From assembly GCF_923868895.1 (NCBI RefSeq), contig NZ_OV350343.1:1674001-1738000 (forward strand): 64,000 nucleotides of DNA. Reading direction: 5' to 3'. Under the pieces are notes generated by a model. That model saw nothing but the letters and a program-made list of their open reading frames with translations, was not told the DNA's origin and ran no database searches. Shown here piece after piece: positions 1 to 8,005 of this stretch. Made by a program: the position numbers and the translations under genes. Each line of letters begins with the position of its first letter. Within the stretch, counting starts at the first letter, position 1. This DNA is from Halomonas sp. TD01. Lineage in GTDB: Bacteria; Pseudomonadota; Gammaproteobacteria; Pseudomonadales; Halomonadaceae.

Positions 1-1
1 G

Positions 2-205
2 GGTCTGGATGCAGAAGCTTGGGCGCCTGATGGCTTAGTTGAAGCAATTTCCGTGCGCGACGCTGCTGCGTTCGCACTGGCTGTTCAGTGGCATCCGGAG
101 TGGCGCCCTAAAGAGCATCCTTTTTATGACGCACTGTTTCAGGGGTTTGCAACGGCCTGCCGTCAGCATCGTACCCAACGCGCCGCCCAGCTTTCTGCCT
201 GCTGA
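2..205 (+). CDS. puuD: C-terminal end of a PuuD-like gamma-glutamyl-GABA hydrolase (5' truncated by window)
   Basis: Only the last 67 codons are present; the reading frame is open from base 2 to a TGA at 203-205. The visible segment contains AVQWHPEW, the C-terminal His/Glu part of the class I glutamine amidotransferase triad, in the form usual for PuuD. PuuD cleaves gamma-glutamyl-GABA to GABA and glutamate in putrescine degradation. The next gene starts 35 bp downstream on the same strand and is also a polyamine gene, which supports this reading. Another class I amidotransferase-like peptidase cannot be excluded because the nucleophile cysteine lies outside the window. Confidence 0.65.
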   Translation, partial: GLDAEAWAPDGLVEAISVRDAAAFALAVQWHPEWRPKEHPFYDALFQGFATACRQHRTQRAAQLSAC

Positions 206-240
206 ACGCTTGTTGCAACGAATTGATCAGGAGACGACCT

Positions 241-1617
241 ATGCAGACCCAGGATTACCAAGCGTTAGACCGCCAGCATCACCTTCATCCATTCACTGAT
301 TTTAAATCGCTCGGCGAAGAGGGTAGCCGCATCATTACCCACGCTGATGGGGTATACATTTACGACAGCCAGGGCAATCGTATTCTTGATGGTATGGCGG
401 GTCTTTGGTGCGTCAATCTCGGTTACGGGCGACAGGAGTTGGTTGATGCCGCCACCGAGCAGATGCAGCAGCTGCCGTATTACAACAACTTCTTTAAAAC
501 CACCCACCCGCCGGCAGTGAAGCTGGCCGCCAAGCTGAGTGAGCTGGCGCCCGAGCATGTCAATCATGTGTTCTTCACCGGCTCGGGTTCCGAAGCCAAC
601 GATACCGTGCTGCGCATGGTGCGACGCTATTGGGCGATCAAAGGCAAGCCGGAAAAGCAATGGATTATCTCGCGTGAAAATGGTTATCACGGCTCTACTG
701 TTGCGGGCATGAGCCTTGGCGGTATGGCGCCGATGCATGATCAAGGTGGCCCGTGTGTGCCGGGGATTACCCATATTGGCCAGCCTTACTGGTTTGGTGA
801 AGGCCGCGACATGAGCCAGGAAGCCTTTGGCAAGCAGTGTGCCCAAGCGTTAGAAGAGAAAATTCTGGCGTTGGGTGAAGATAAGGTGGCTGCCTTTATT
901 GCTGAACCGGTGCAGGGCGCAGGCGGGGCGATCATTCCGCCGGACAGCTATTGGCCCGCGGTGAAAGAAGTGCTGGCTAAGTACGACATTCTGCTGATTG
1001 CCGATGAAGTCATTTGCGGCTTTGGGCGTTTAGGCGAGTGGTTTGGCAGTAATCACTATGGGTTAAAACCTGACCTGATGCCGATTGCCAAGGGCCTGTC
1101 GTCGGGCTATCTGCCCATTGGCGCGGTGCTGGTGGGAGATCGCGTGGCCGATACGCTGATCGAAGACGGCGGTGAGTTCTTCCACGGCTTTACTTATTCC
1201 GGTCACCCGGTCTGTGCGGCTGTTGCGCTTAAAAACCTCGAATTGCTGGAAAGTGAACAGGTGGTCGAGAAAGTCCGCGATGAACTGGGGCCCTATCTGG
1301 CTAAGCGTTGGCAGGAACTTGCTGAGCATCCGCTGGTGGGTGAAGCCCGTTCGTTGGGCTTAATTGGGGCACTAGAACTCGTCGCCGACAAGAACACCGG
1401 TGAACGCTTCGATAAGTCTCTTTCCGCTGGCAATTTATGTCGTGATTTGTGCTTTGAAAGTGGCTTGGTGATGCGCTCGGTTGGCGACACCATGGTGATG
1501 TCTCCGCCGCTAATTATCACCCGCGATGAAATTGATGAATTGGTCAGCAAGGCACGTTTGGCGCTGGATAAAACCGCTGAAAAGCTGGCGATAACACACC
1601 CCATGGAGAGTGCATAA
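241..1617 (+). CDS. spuC: Putrescine/diamine-pyruvate aminotransferase (class III PLP)
   Basis: A 458-residue class III (omega) aminotransferase. It transfers the amino group of putrescine or related diamines to pyruvate, giving 4-aminobutanal. Visible marks are the early LDGMAGLWCVNLGYG segment, TGSGSEANDT in the PLP phosphate region, IADEVICGFGR with the PLP-contacting Asp, and the Schiff-base lysine in PIAKGLSSG. The overall pattern is close to Pseudomonas SpuC. The start is the ATG at 241, preceded by AGGAGA; an in-frame upstream TTG has no ribosome site. The stop overlaps the start of the aldehyde dehydrogenase by one base, so the two are almost certainly cotranscribed. The exact diamine preference is inferred from the neighbours. 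Confidence 0.88.
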   Translation: MQTQDYQALDRQHHLHPFTDFKSLGEEGSRIITHADGVYIYDSQGNRILDGMAGLWCVNLGYGRQELVDAATEQMQQLPYYNNFFKTTHPPAVKLAAKLSELAPEHVNHVFFTGSGSEANDTVLRMVRRYWAIKGKPEKQWIISRENGYHGSTVAGMSLGGMAPMHDQGGPCVPGITHIGQPYWFGEGRDMSQEAFGKQCAQALEEKILALGEDKVAAFIAEPVQGAGGAIIPPDSYWPAVKEVLAKYDILLIADEVICGFGRLGEWFGSNHYGLKPDLMPIAKGLSSGYLPIGAVLVGDRVADTLIEDGGEFFHGFTYSGHPVCAAVALKNLELLESEQVVEKVRDELGPYLAKRWQELAEHPLVGEARSLGLIGALELVADKNTGERFDKSLSAGNLCRDLCFESGLVMRSVGDTMVMSPPLIITRDEIDELVSKARLALDKTAEKLAITHPMESA

Positions 1618-3116
1618 TGGCGGCAGATACACCGAAAACCCTAGCCGACTGGCAATCAAAAGCCGCATCACTGAGCTTTGAAACGCGCGCTTTCATTAAT
1701 GGCGAGTTTGTTGCTGCCGCAGATGGCAGCACGCTAACCAGCATTAACCCTGCCACCGGAGATGTGATTGCCGAGGTGGCCAGCTGTGATACGCCAGATG
1801 CTGAGCGCGCGACGCAAGCAGCCCGTGCAACCTTTGAAAGTGGTGTTTGGTCGCGCTGTCACCCTAGTAAGCGCAAGCGGGTGCTGCTGCGTCTAGCCGA
1901 GTTAGTTGAGACACACCGCAATGAATTGGCGCTGTTAGATACGTTGGATATGGGCAAGCCGATTTCTAGCTCGCTAGGTGATTTGGCAGGCACAGTGGCT
2001 TGCCTGCGCTATCAGGCAGAATGTATCGACAAGCTTTACGGTGAAGTGGCACCCACTGGCGATCGTGCGTTGGGACTGGTATTGCGCGAACCAATGGGCG
2101 TTATCGCTGCCATTGTGCCGTGGAATTTTCCACTGATGATGACGTCGTGGAAGATTGCCCCGGCACTGGCGGCGGGCAACAGCGTCATTCTCAAACCGTC
2201 TGAAAAATCACCTTTGTCAGCGCTGCGCTTGGCACACCTTGCCCAGGAAGCGGGTATTCCCGATGGTGTCTTTCAGGTGCTGCCAGGATACGGCCATACG
2301 GTGGGCAAAGCCTTAGCGCTTTCCATGCAGGTCGATGGTTTGGCGTTTACCGGCTCCACCGGCGTGGGTAAACAGCTGATGCAGTACGCGGGACAATCCA
2401 ACCTGAAACGCGTGTTCCTAGAGTGCGGTGGCAAAAGCCCCAACATCGTTTTCGCCGACTGCCAGCACCTTGATGCTGTCGCCCAAAGCGCGGCGGAAGC
2501 TATTTTCCACAACCAAGGCGAAGTCTGTATTGCCGGTTCGCGCCTGCTGGTGGAAAACAGTATTCGCAAGGATTTTGTGGCCCGGGTGGTGAAAGCTGCC
2601 GAGCATATGCAGCCTGGAGACCCGCTTGATCCGGATAGTTTCATGGGCGCCATGGTGGATGAAGCTCAGTATCAGCGAGTACTGGCGTATATTCGCCAAG
2701 GTGAAAGCGAAGGTGCCACCCTGAAGCTGGGCGGCGAAGCCAGCAATTCCAAAGGGTATTTCCTGCCGCCTACGGTCTTCGATGATGTGACTCCCGAGAT
2801 GTCCATTGGCCGTGAGGAGATCTTTGGACCGGTGCTGAGTGTGTTTGGCTTCGATACGGAAGAACAGGCGCTTGCACTGGCCAATGACAGTGACTATGGC
2901 CTTGCTGCTGGGATATGGAGCCAGGATATCGACCGCATCATGCGGGTCTCGCGGCGGCTGCAATCCGGTCAGGTGTTTGTGAACAACTGGGCCGGTGTTG
3001 ATCAGACGGTACCTTTTGGTGGCGTCAAGCAATCCGGCAACGGGCGCGATAAATCGCTTCACGCGCAGGAGAAATACTGTGAAGTGAAAACGGTGTGGAT
3101 GTCGCTTAGCCCCTAA
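1617..3116 (+). CDS. puuC: Aldehyde dehydrogenase PuuC/KauB type (gamma-(glutamyl)aminobutyraldehyde dehydrogenase)
   Basis: A 499-residue NAD(P)-dependent aldehyde dehydrogenase of full family length. It carries the PWNFPL cofactor-binding segment, FTGST, the general-base glutamate in FLECGGKSPN and the catalytic cysteine in NQGEVCIAGSR. It should oxidise the 4-aminobutanal (or gamma-glutamyl derivative) made in the previous step to GABA. Its ATG overlaps the stop of spuC (TAATG). Sequence pattern and the pairing with spuC point to PuuC/KauB; the choice between free and glutamylated substrate cannot be made from sequence, although the puuD tail upstream suggests the glutamylated route is present as well. 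Confidence 0.88.
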   Translation: MAADTPKTLADWQSKAASLSFETRAFINGEFVAAADGSTLTSINPATGDVIAEVASCDTPDAERATQAARATFESGVWSRCHPSKRKRVLLRLAELVETHRNELALLDTLDMGKPISSSLGDLAGTVACLRYQAECIDKLYGEVAPTGDRALGLVLREPMGVIAAIVPWNFPLMMTSWKIAPALAAGNSVILKPSEKSPLSALRLAHLAQEAGIPDGVFQVLPGYGHTVGKALALSMQVDGLAFTGSTGVGKQLMQYAGQSNLKRVFLECGGKSPNIVFADCQHLDAVAQSAAEAIFHNQGEVCIAGSRLLVENSIRKDFVARVVKAAEHMQPGDPLDPDSFMGAMVDEAQYQRVLAYIRQGESEGATLKLGGEASNSKGYFLPPTVFDDVTPEMSIGREEIFGPVLSVFGFDTEEQALALANDSDYGLAAGIWSQDIDRIMRVSRRLQSGQVFVNNWAGVDQTVPFGGVKQSGNGRDKSLHAQEKYCEVKTVWMSLSP

Positions 3117-3364
3117 AACATAGCGGTTCGTGACGAGCGAGCCGCAATTAATAACATCACCGCGTATTAATTTGAGTTATCCACAGTACTAGGCGCCGCC
3201 GTATAAACGGTGGCATCTGGTAAGGGCTCCTCTGTGCCTGAACACCGTATCAGAAACGTAATAACAATCTCCGCGATGGTCTCAGCGACGATCAGCACAA
3301 CGGTTTCTAACACGGTTACATCACTATCAACACCAACAACAAGCAAATGCTGAGTGAGGACATT
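3117..3364. other. Intergenic region with two hairpins between puuC and the antiporter gene
   Basis: Two short inverted repeats are visible. The first (3123-3145) pairs GCGGTTCG with CGAGCCGC and lies right after the puuC stop, so it may end transcription, but there is no T-run. The second (3195-3214) pairs GCCGCCGT with ACGGTGGC around a 4-base loop. No small gene is evident. The promoter for the antiporter gene must lie here unless it is read through from puuC. Confidence 0.4.
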
Positions 3365-4819
3365 ATGTCGACCAACACCAATGCAAAGGAAGATCAGGAA
3401 ACACCGCGGCCAAGTTTGAAAGCGACCATGATACCGATTTTATTCATGGTGGCGTCATTAGGGGTTTTTATTGGTTACTTCGAAACGGATCCGCACTTGC
3501 CGCTGTTTTTAAGTGCGATTGTGGCGACGGCGGTGGCCATTGCGACGGGTAGCCGCTGGAAACAACTTGAAGCGGGTATCATGCGCTCTATTGGCCTGAC
3601 GACTCAGGCGATTGTCATTCTGATCATTATCGGCACCATTATTGGCTACTGGATTGCCGGTGGGATTGTGCCCACGATGATCTATTACGGCCTGAGTATT
3701 CTGGCACCGGATTACTTTTTGGTCGCGGCGTGCTTAATCTGCTGTTTGGTGTCGTTGGCTGGCGGCAATGCCTGGACAGCGGCGGGTACTATTGGTATCG
3801 CTTTAATGGGCGTCGGTGAAGGACTAGGCCTTAACCCCGCAATGGTCGCGGGAGCCGTGATCTCCGGCGTGTATTTTGGCGACAAAATTTCTCCGCTTTC
3901 CGAAACCACCAATATGGCACCCGGTGTGGTTGGTGTTGATCTGTTTGAACACATTCGCTATATGCTCTACACCACGGTTCCTGCGCTAGCGGTTGCTCTG
4001 GTGCTTTACACCATTATCGGCCTGAACATGGCGCCTTCCGGCGATGGCGCTGCACAAGTAGCCGAGTTGCAGCAGAGCCTCAATGAGCTGTTTATCATCA
4101 GCCCCTGGCTGCTACTGGTGCCAGCGGCCGTCATCGTGATGATGATCAAGAAGGTACCCGCCATCCCTGCGCTTTCTGTTGGTTCGCTGATGGGGATTGT
4201 CTGTGCGACTTTGGTTCAGGGTGTCCCACTAGGCGATAGCTTTACTATTTTTGTGGAAGGGTACGCGGTAGACACCGGAAACGTCACGGTGGACGATCTG
4301 CTGACCAATGGCGGTGTTAGCGCCATGATGTGGACGGTTTCGTTGATCATTATCGCGATGAGCTTTGGCGGGATTCTTGAGTCGGCGGGGTTCTTTCGCA
4401 CCATCGTGGAAAGTCTGCTCAAACTGGCCAAGACCACTGGCAGCCTGATTGCTACTACAGTGGCAACATCGATGGCCGCTAACGTAGTAGGTTGTGACCA
4501 GTATCTCAGTATTATTCTGCCTGCCCGCATGTATGCCAGCGAGTACAAACGTCGTTCGCTCAAACTGAAAAACCTGTCTCGTACAGTAGAGGATGCTGGC
4601 ACCATGACATCACCGCTAGTACCTTGGAATACGTGTGGTGCTTTTATGTTTGCCACCCTTGGGGTCAGCGCCTTTAGCTATGCACCTTATGCCTTTCTGG
4701 CGCTGCTGAGCCCAATGTTTGCCCTTCTTTATGGCTTTACTGGCTTCCGTATCGCCTATGAAGACGAGCCGCAAACAGTGGATGGCGACACAGGGCTAGC
4801 AGGTGCCCGTAGCGCCTGA
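3365..4819 (+). CDS. nhaC: NhaC-family Na+/H+ antiporter-like membrane transporter
   Basis: A 484-residue polytopic inner-membrane protein with about 11-12 hydrophobic segments. It matches the NhaC family in GNAWTAAGTIGIALMGVGEGLG and GDKISPLSETTNMAPG, and in the later SAMMWTVSLIIIAMSFGG segment. NhaC members exchange Na+ for H+, and some relatives exchange amino-acid or amine substrates. The position next to polyamine genes leaves open a role in moving a catabolite. The ATG at 3365 follows GTGAGGA; an in-frame ATG at 3347 has no such site. A strong terminator follows. Family assignment is firm, substrate is not. Confidence 0.85.
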   Translation: MSTNTNAKEDQETPRPSLKATMIPILFMVASLGVFIGYFETDPHLPLFLSAIVATAVAIATGSRWKQLEAGIMRSIGLTTQAIVILIIIGTIIGYWIAGGIVPTMIYYGLSILAPDYFLVAACLICCLVSLAGGNAWTAAGTIGIALMGVGEGLGLNPAMVAGAVISGVYFGDKISPLSETTNMAPGVVGVDLFEHIRYMLYTTVPALAVALVLYTIIGLNMAPSGDGAAQVAELQQSLNELFIISPWLLLVPAAVIVMMIKKVPAIPALSVGSLMGIVCATLVQGVPLGDSFTIFVEGYAVDTGNVTVDDLLTNGGVSAMMWTVSLIIIAMSFGGILESAGFFRTIVESLLKLAKTTGSLIATTVATSMAANVVGCDQYLSIILPARMYASEYKRRSLKLKNLSRTVEDAGTMTSPLVPWNTCGAFMFATLGVSAFSYAPYAFLALLSPMFALLYGFTGFRIAYEDEPQTVDGDTGLAGARSA

Positions 4820-4888
4820 ATGGAACATGATAGCTGAGGCTGATTAAAACGATTATTTTTTCAAAACGCCACGTTAATTGAGAGTTTA

Positions 4889-4912
4889 CCCCACAGCCGT
4901 GGGGTTTTTTTT
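4889..4912 (+). terminator. Rho-independent terminator after the NhaC-type gene
   Basis: A perfect 6-bp stem, CCCCAC/GTGGGG, with a 4-base AGCC loop is followed directly by eight T residues. It lies 70 bp after the antiporter stop codon and upstream of the PuuR-like gene, so the regulator should have its own promoter. Confidence 0.9.
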
Positions 4913-4983
4913 GCGCTATTATGTGCCCGTCAATAGACCGTCAACGTAATTTAATTCACTTATTGATAGGGAGTGAAAAAAGC

Positions 4984-5535
4984 ATGTCGGATGACGTGGG
5001 TGCGAGCTTGCGCTCCTTGCGCAAGCAGCGAGGGATTTCGCAGCGTGAACTGGCAAAGTTGTGTGGGGTCACCCACTCAAGTCTTTCGCTAATAGAGCAA
5101 GGAAAAGTTAGCCCATCAGTCAGTTCCCTGAAGAAAATCCTAAACGCATTCTCTATGAGCGTCGGTGATTTTTTTACGATGGATCTTGATAGTCAGGAGC
5201 AGATTTTCTATTCGGCGGATGACTTGGTTGATATCGCATCCGGCGATATTTCCTTCAAGCTTGTCGGGGCAAATCGGCCTAACCGTGCGCTGGCGTTTAT
5301 GGTTGAGCGATATTTACCGGGTGCTGACACTGGGCAAGCCATGATTACTCACTACGGTGAAGAGGCTGGCTTTGTCGTAGAAGGCGAGATCGAAATCATT
5401 GTTGGGAGCACTGCTAGACGCTTAGGGCCGGGGGAGTCTTATTATTTTAAGACAAGCGTTCCGCATCGTTTCCGAAATATTGGGGATGCCCCCTGTAAAA
5501 TAATCAGCTGCGCTACGCCCGGTAAGGCGTTCTGA
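4984..5535 (+). CDS. puuR: PuuR-like HTH-cupin transcriptional regulator
   Basis: A 183-residue protein with an N-terminal XRE helix-turn-helix (about residues 7-62, including GISQRELAKLCGVTHSSLSLIEQG) and a C-terminal cupin (about residues 105-180, with HYGEEAGFVVEGEIEI and PHRFRN). This is the architecture of E. coli PuuR, which represses putrescine utilisation genes. The start at 4984 is chosen because GGGAG lies upstream and the protein then begins just before the HTH; an ATG at 4921 would add 21 unlikely residues. Position after the spuC-puuC-nhaC block supports local control. Other HTH-cupin regulators look similar, so the symbol is by context. Confidence 0.78.
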   Translation: MSDDVGASLRSLRKQRGISQRELAKLCGVTHSSLSLIEQGKVSPSVSSLKKILNAFSMSVGDFFTMDLDSQEQIFYSADDLVDIASGDISFKLVGANRPNRALAFMVERYLPGADTGQAMITHYGEEAGFVVEGEIEIIVGSTARRLGPGESYYFKTSVPHRFRNIGDAPCKIISCATPGKAF

Positions 5536-5653
5536 CACCATTGGCATGGCTACCGTTATTGTTTGACCATGCCAAACACGCCAGAAAGCATCGATGTTAA
5601 AAACACAACACTAACTAAGGCCACGCCACTTATTAGCGCCATGGAAGGGGGCC

Positions 5654-6319
5654 TTAACTACGACAAAACGGCCAGACTTGATAAAACTTGCGGCACTGAA
5701 ATTCTGCTTCGCAAGCGTTGAGCTGGGCTTGATAACGGTTAGAGCGGGCTGCCACTTGGCTGGCTGCACGTAGTACGTGAGATTTGCTACGGTAGGAGCC
5801 TCGCTGATAGCCACCTGCGCCTTCATGGTAGGCATAGTAAAGATGTTCGGGATTGCTCAACGAGATCCCTGCCTGTTGCTGTGAGCGGTGGTTATACCAG
5901 CCGATAAAATCAGTGGCGTGCTTCATGTGAGTACGCCGTGCCATCAAGCTGCCTGCTTGGTCACGGTACTCTCCCCATACAGGGTCTTGGGCTTGGGCAT
6001 AGCCTCTTGCGGACGATGGGCGAGGGCCGGGAATAAAGCCCAAGTAGTATTTGCGGTCGGGACGCACATGGCTGCGAAACGAGGACTCCTGCTGGATAAA
6101 CGACATCTGCGTGGCGATAGGGGTACCCCATTTCTCCTCTGATTCACGGGCATAGTCATACCAGCTCGGCTGTTCACGAAAGATTTCACAGATATTGCTC
6201 TGATCTTCCGGCGGGTTGGGAGCAAAGGTAGCGCAGCCAGAAACAACCAGTACGGCACACAGCGCTATCAATAAGCGAAGCGTCGCTAGGGGCACCGAAT
6301 TATCAACAGGACGACACAT
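5654..6319 (-). CDS. Lytic transglycosylase-like lipoprotein (SLT domain)
   Basis: A 221-residue predicted outer-membrane lipoprotein. A signal peptide ends in the lipobox VSGC, so the mature protein starts at the Cys near residue 29. The rest resembles a short SLT/lysozyme-fold transglycosylase: the likely catalytic glutamate is in FIQQESSFR, followed by SARGYAQAQDPVW, AYHEGAGGYQRGSYRSK and a C-terminal cysteine-containing tail. It should cut peptidoglycan glycan strands, releasing anhydro-muropeptides. The ATG follows AAGGA. It is monocistronic, opposite in strand to its upstream neighbour, and preceded by an unusual 14-bp repeat array. Specific family (MltE/EmtA-like) is not certain. Confidence 0.8.
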   Translation of the reverse strand: MCRPVDNSVPLATLRLLIALCAVLVVSGCATFAPNPPEDQSNICEIFREQPSWYDYARESEEKWGTPIATQMSFIQQESSFRSHVRPDRKYYLGFIPGPRPSSARGYAQAQDPVWGEYRDQAGSLMARRTHMKHATDFIGWYNHRSQQQAGISLSNPEHLYYAYHEGAGGYQRGSYRSKSHVLRAASQVAARSNRYQAQLNACEAEFQCRKFYQVWPFCRS

Positions 6320-6330
6320 GGCAAAATCCT

Positions 6331-6400
6331 TGTGAATAAGTTCTTATAAATGAGTTCTTATAAATGAGTTCTTGAGAATACGCTCTTGCGAGTGCGCTTT
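6331..6400. repeat. Degenerate 14-bp tandem repeat upstream of the transglycosylase gene
   Basis: Five consecutive 14-bp units with exact period: TGTGAATAAGTTCT, TATAAATGAGTTCT twice identically, TGAGAATACGCTCT and TGCGAGTGCGCTTT. The array begins 11 bp before the start codon of the minus-strand lipoprotein gene, so it covers the leader and probable promoter of that gene. Function unknown; it may be a slipped-strand duplication or a regulator-binding array. Confidence 0.8.
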
Positions 6401-6446
6401 TATAACTATGCCTGAGCGTGACGCTCAGCACTCTTGCCTATCCCGC

Positions 6447-7865
6447 CTAGCGCAGTAGTAACTCCAAGCAGCGGCGCAGGCGCTGAACTTCACGCACTAA
6501 AGTCTCTCCCGACAGCATGCCCACGCCCATTACTAATCCCGTCCGAGGGTCCGTTTCAGCGCACACGGGGCTGAGCGGACGAACAATCAGGTGTTCTTTG
6601 AGCAACGCTTGGGCAAGTGCCACATCATTAACCCCGGATACAAACTCAACGCACAAGCTGATCGCGCTAGTTGGGGGTGACACACTCTGTACCTTGGGCA
6701 GTGAGCTAAGCTGGTCGTGCAGCACCTGTTGCCGCCCTAAATAGTCGCGCTGGATGCGGCGACACCAGGCGTCTAAGTCGCCATCAAAAATAAACTGCGC
6801 CAATACCGCTTGATCAAGCATACGGCCTTCGCGAAATAACTCGCTGCGCAGGCGGTTCATTGGGCCTGCCAAATGACGTGGCACCACCAAATAGCCAAGC
6901 CGCAGGCCGGGAAACATCATCTTAGAGAATGAGCCTACCAGTAAATGGCGTTCCGAGTGTGGGTCAAACAGCAGGTTAGTGTGATCGTCGCGGGTGAATT
7001 CGTAATCGTCTTCAACGATGTAGGTGGGCGACAACGCATCGCAAAACTGCTGCTTATGAGCAGCGCGGGTGGGCACGCTGAGCGGGTAGTGATGAGAGCC
7101 GGTCAAATAAGCGAGGGAAATGTTACCAGTCACCTTCGGTAAGGTGTGCCCCTTGTCAGGAAACCAAGGCACCATCTCAATCGTTAAGCCCGCTGCGGTA
7201 AACACATTGCGTGCCCCCCAATAGCAGGGCGACTCCATCGCCACTGTGTCACCCACATCGGCGAGCGCCATGGCACATAGCTCAATGCCGTTATGGGTAC
7301 CATCGGTGATGATGATCTGCTCAATATCACAATTAATGTTGCGCCAGCGCGCCAGAAATTCACGGATTGCGCGCTTAAGCGGCCCATAACCGCCGGTGGA
7401 ATAAGACAGCAACAAAGCATTTTGCGGCACGGTGACACTGGCATAGAGCTGACGCCACTTGCGCATTGGAAACTGGGCGATATCCGGTATGCCAGGCACA
7501 AAGGCGCCGCTTTGCACAGTACTCGCCCCTGGCCAACGCAACACTTGTTGAGCGCGTTTTGAAAGTTGAACGCTGGTTGATGTGATCGCGACAGACGCCT
7601 CTTTCTTACAACTCCAAGTGCCCTTGCCATGAAACGTCGTCAGTAGGCCTTCTTCAATAAGCGACGCAATGGCACGGGACAGTGTGTGTCGAGCAACGCC
7701 CAACGTTAATGCCAACTGGCGGTGTGATGGCAGGCGAGTTTGGTTCGGCCACGCCTGGGTGACCGCCTGCCTCAAGGCTTGCTCTAACCGCACTTGCTTA
7801 CTCAAACGCTCAGGTTGCTGCGCATAGCGTTTTACAAGCTGTTGTAACACGTCCTGGCAATCCAT
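6447..7865 (-). CDS. gabR: GabR-like MocR-family regulator (GntR wHTH fused to aminotransferase fold)
   Basis: A 472-residue MocR protein. Residues about 10-80 form a GntR winged helix (LPSHRQLALTLGVARHTLSRAIASLIEEGLL), and the rest is a fold-type I aminotransferase domain with DGTHNGIELCAMAL, VEDDYE and the PLP lysine in GSFSKMMFPGLRLG. MocR proteins use PLP as a sensor; GabR binds PLP and GABA and activates gabTD. The gene is divergent from gabD-gabT, with two direct 10-bp repeats in the 140-bp gap, which is the classic arrangement. The ATG at 7865 follows AAGAGG. The effector (GABA) is inferred from context; PdxR and TauR have the same architecture. Confidence 0.82.
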   Translation of the reverse strand: MDCQDVLQQLVKRYAQQPERLSKQVRLEQALRQAVTQAWPNQTRLPSHRQLALTLGVARHTLSRAIASLIEEGLLTTFHGKGTWSCKKEASVAITSTSVQLSKRAQQVLRWPGASTVQSGAFVPGIPDIAQFPMRKWRQLYASVTVPQNALLLSYSTGGYGPLKRAIREFLARWRNINCDIEQIIITDGTHNGIELCAMALADVGDTVAMESPCYWGARNVFTAAGLTIEMVPWFPDKGHTLPKVTGNISLAYLTGSHHYPLSVPTRAAHKQQFCDALSPTYIVEDDYEFTRDDHTNLLFDPHSERHLLVGSFSKMMFPGLRLGYLVVPRHLAGPMNRLRSELFREGRMLDQAVLAQFIFDGDLDAWCRRIQRDYLGRQQVLHDQLSSLPKVQSVSPPTSAISLCVEFVSGVNDVALAQALLKEHLIVRPLSPVCAETDPRTGLVMGVGMLSGETLVREVQRLRRCLELLLR

Positions 7866-7912
7866 TCGTATCCTCTTACCGTCACGATGCTCCCCGTTTA
7901 GCTAGTAAAACA

Positions 7913-7943
7913 GAAAAGTGGTCTGGTTGAACGGAAAAGTGGT
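7913..7943. promoter_or_regulatory. Probable MocR/GabR operator: two direct repeats 21 bp apart
   Basis: GAAAAGTGGT occurs at 7913-7922 and again at 7934-7943, identical over 10 bp, with starts exactly 21 bp apart (two helical turns). MocR dimers are known to bind direct repeats on one DNA face. The site lies between the divergent MocR gene and gabD, 60 bp before the gabD start. Confidence 0.75.
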
Positions 7944-8005
7944 GCATTCGCCTGCCAACACATTACTGCTAGCGTGCATGTCATGTTGTAAACCAGGAGA
8001 AGATG

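Noticed and set aside
265..846. Long open frames antisense to spuC, puuC and many other genes
   Set aside because: They lie fully inside strongly recognised genes, show no domain and follow from high GC third positions.
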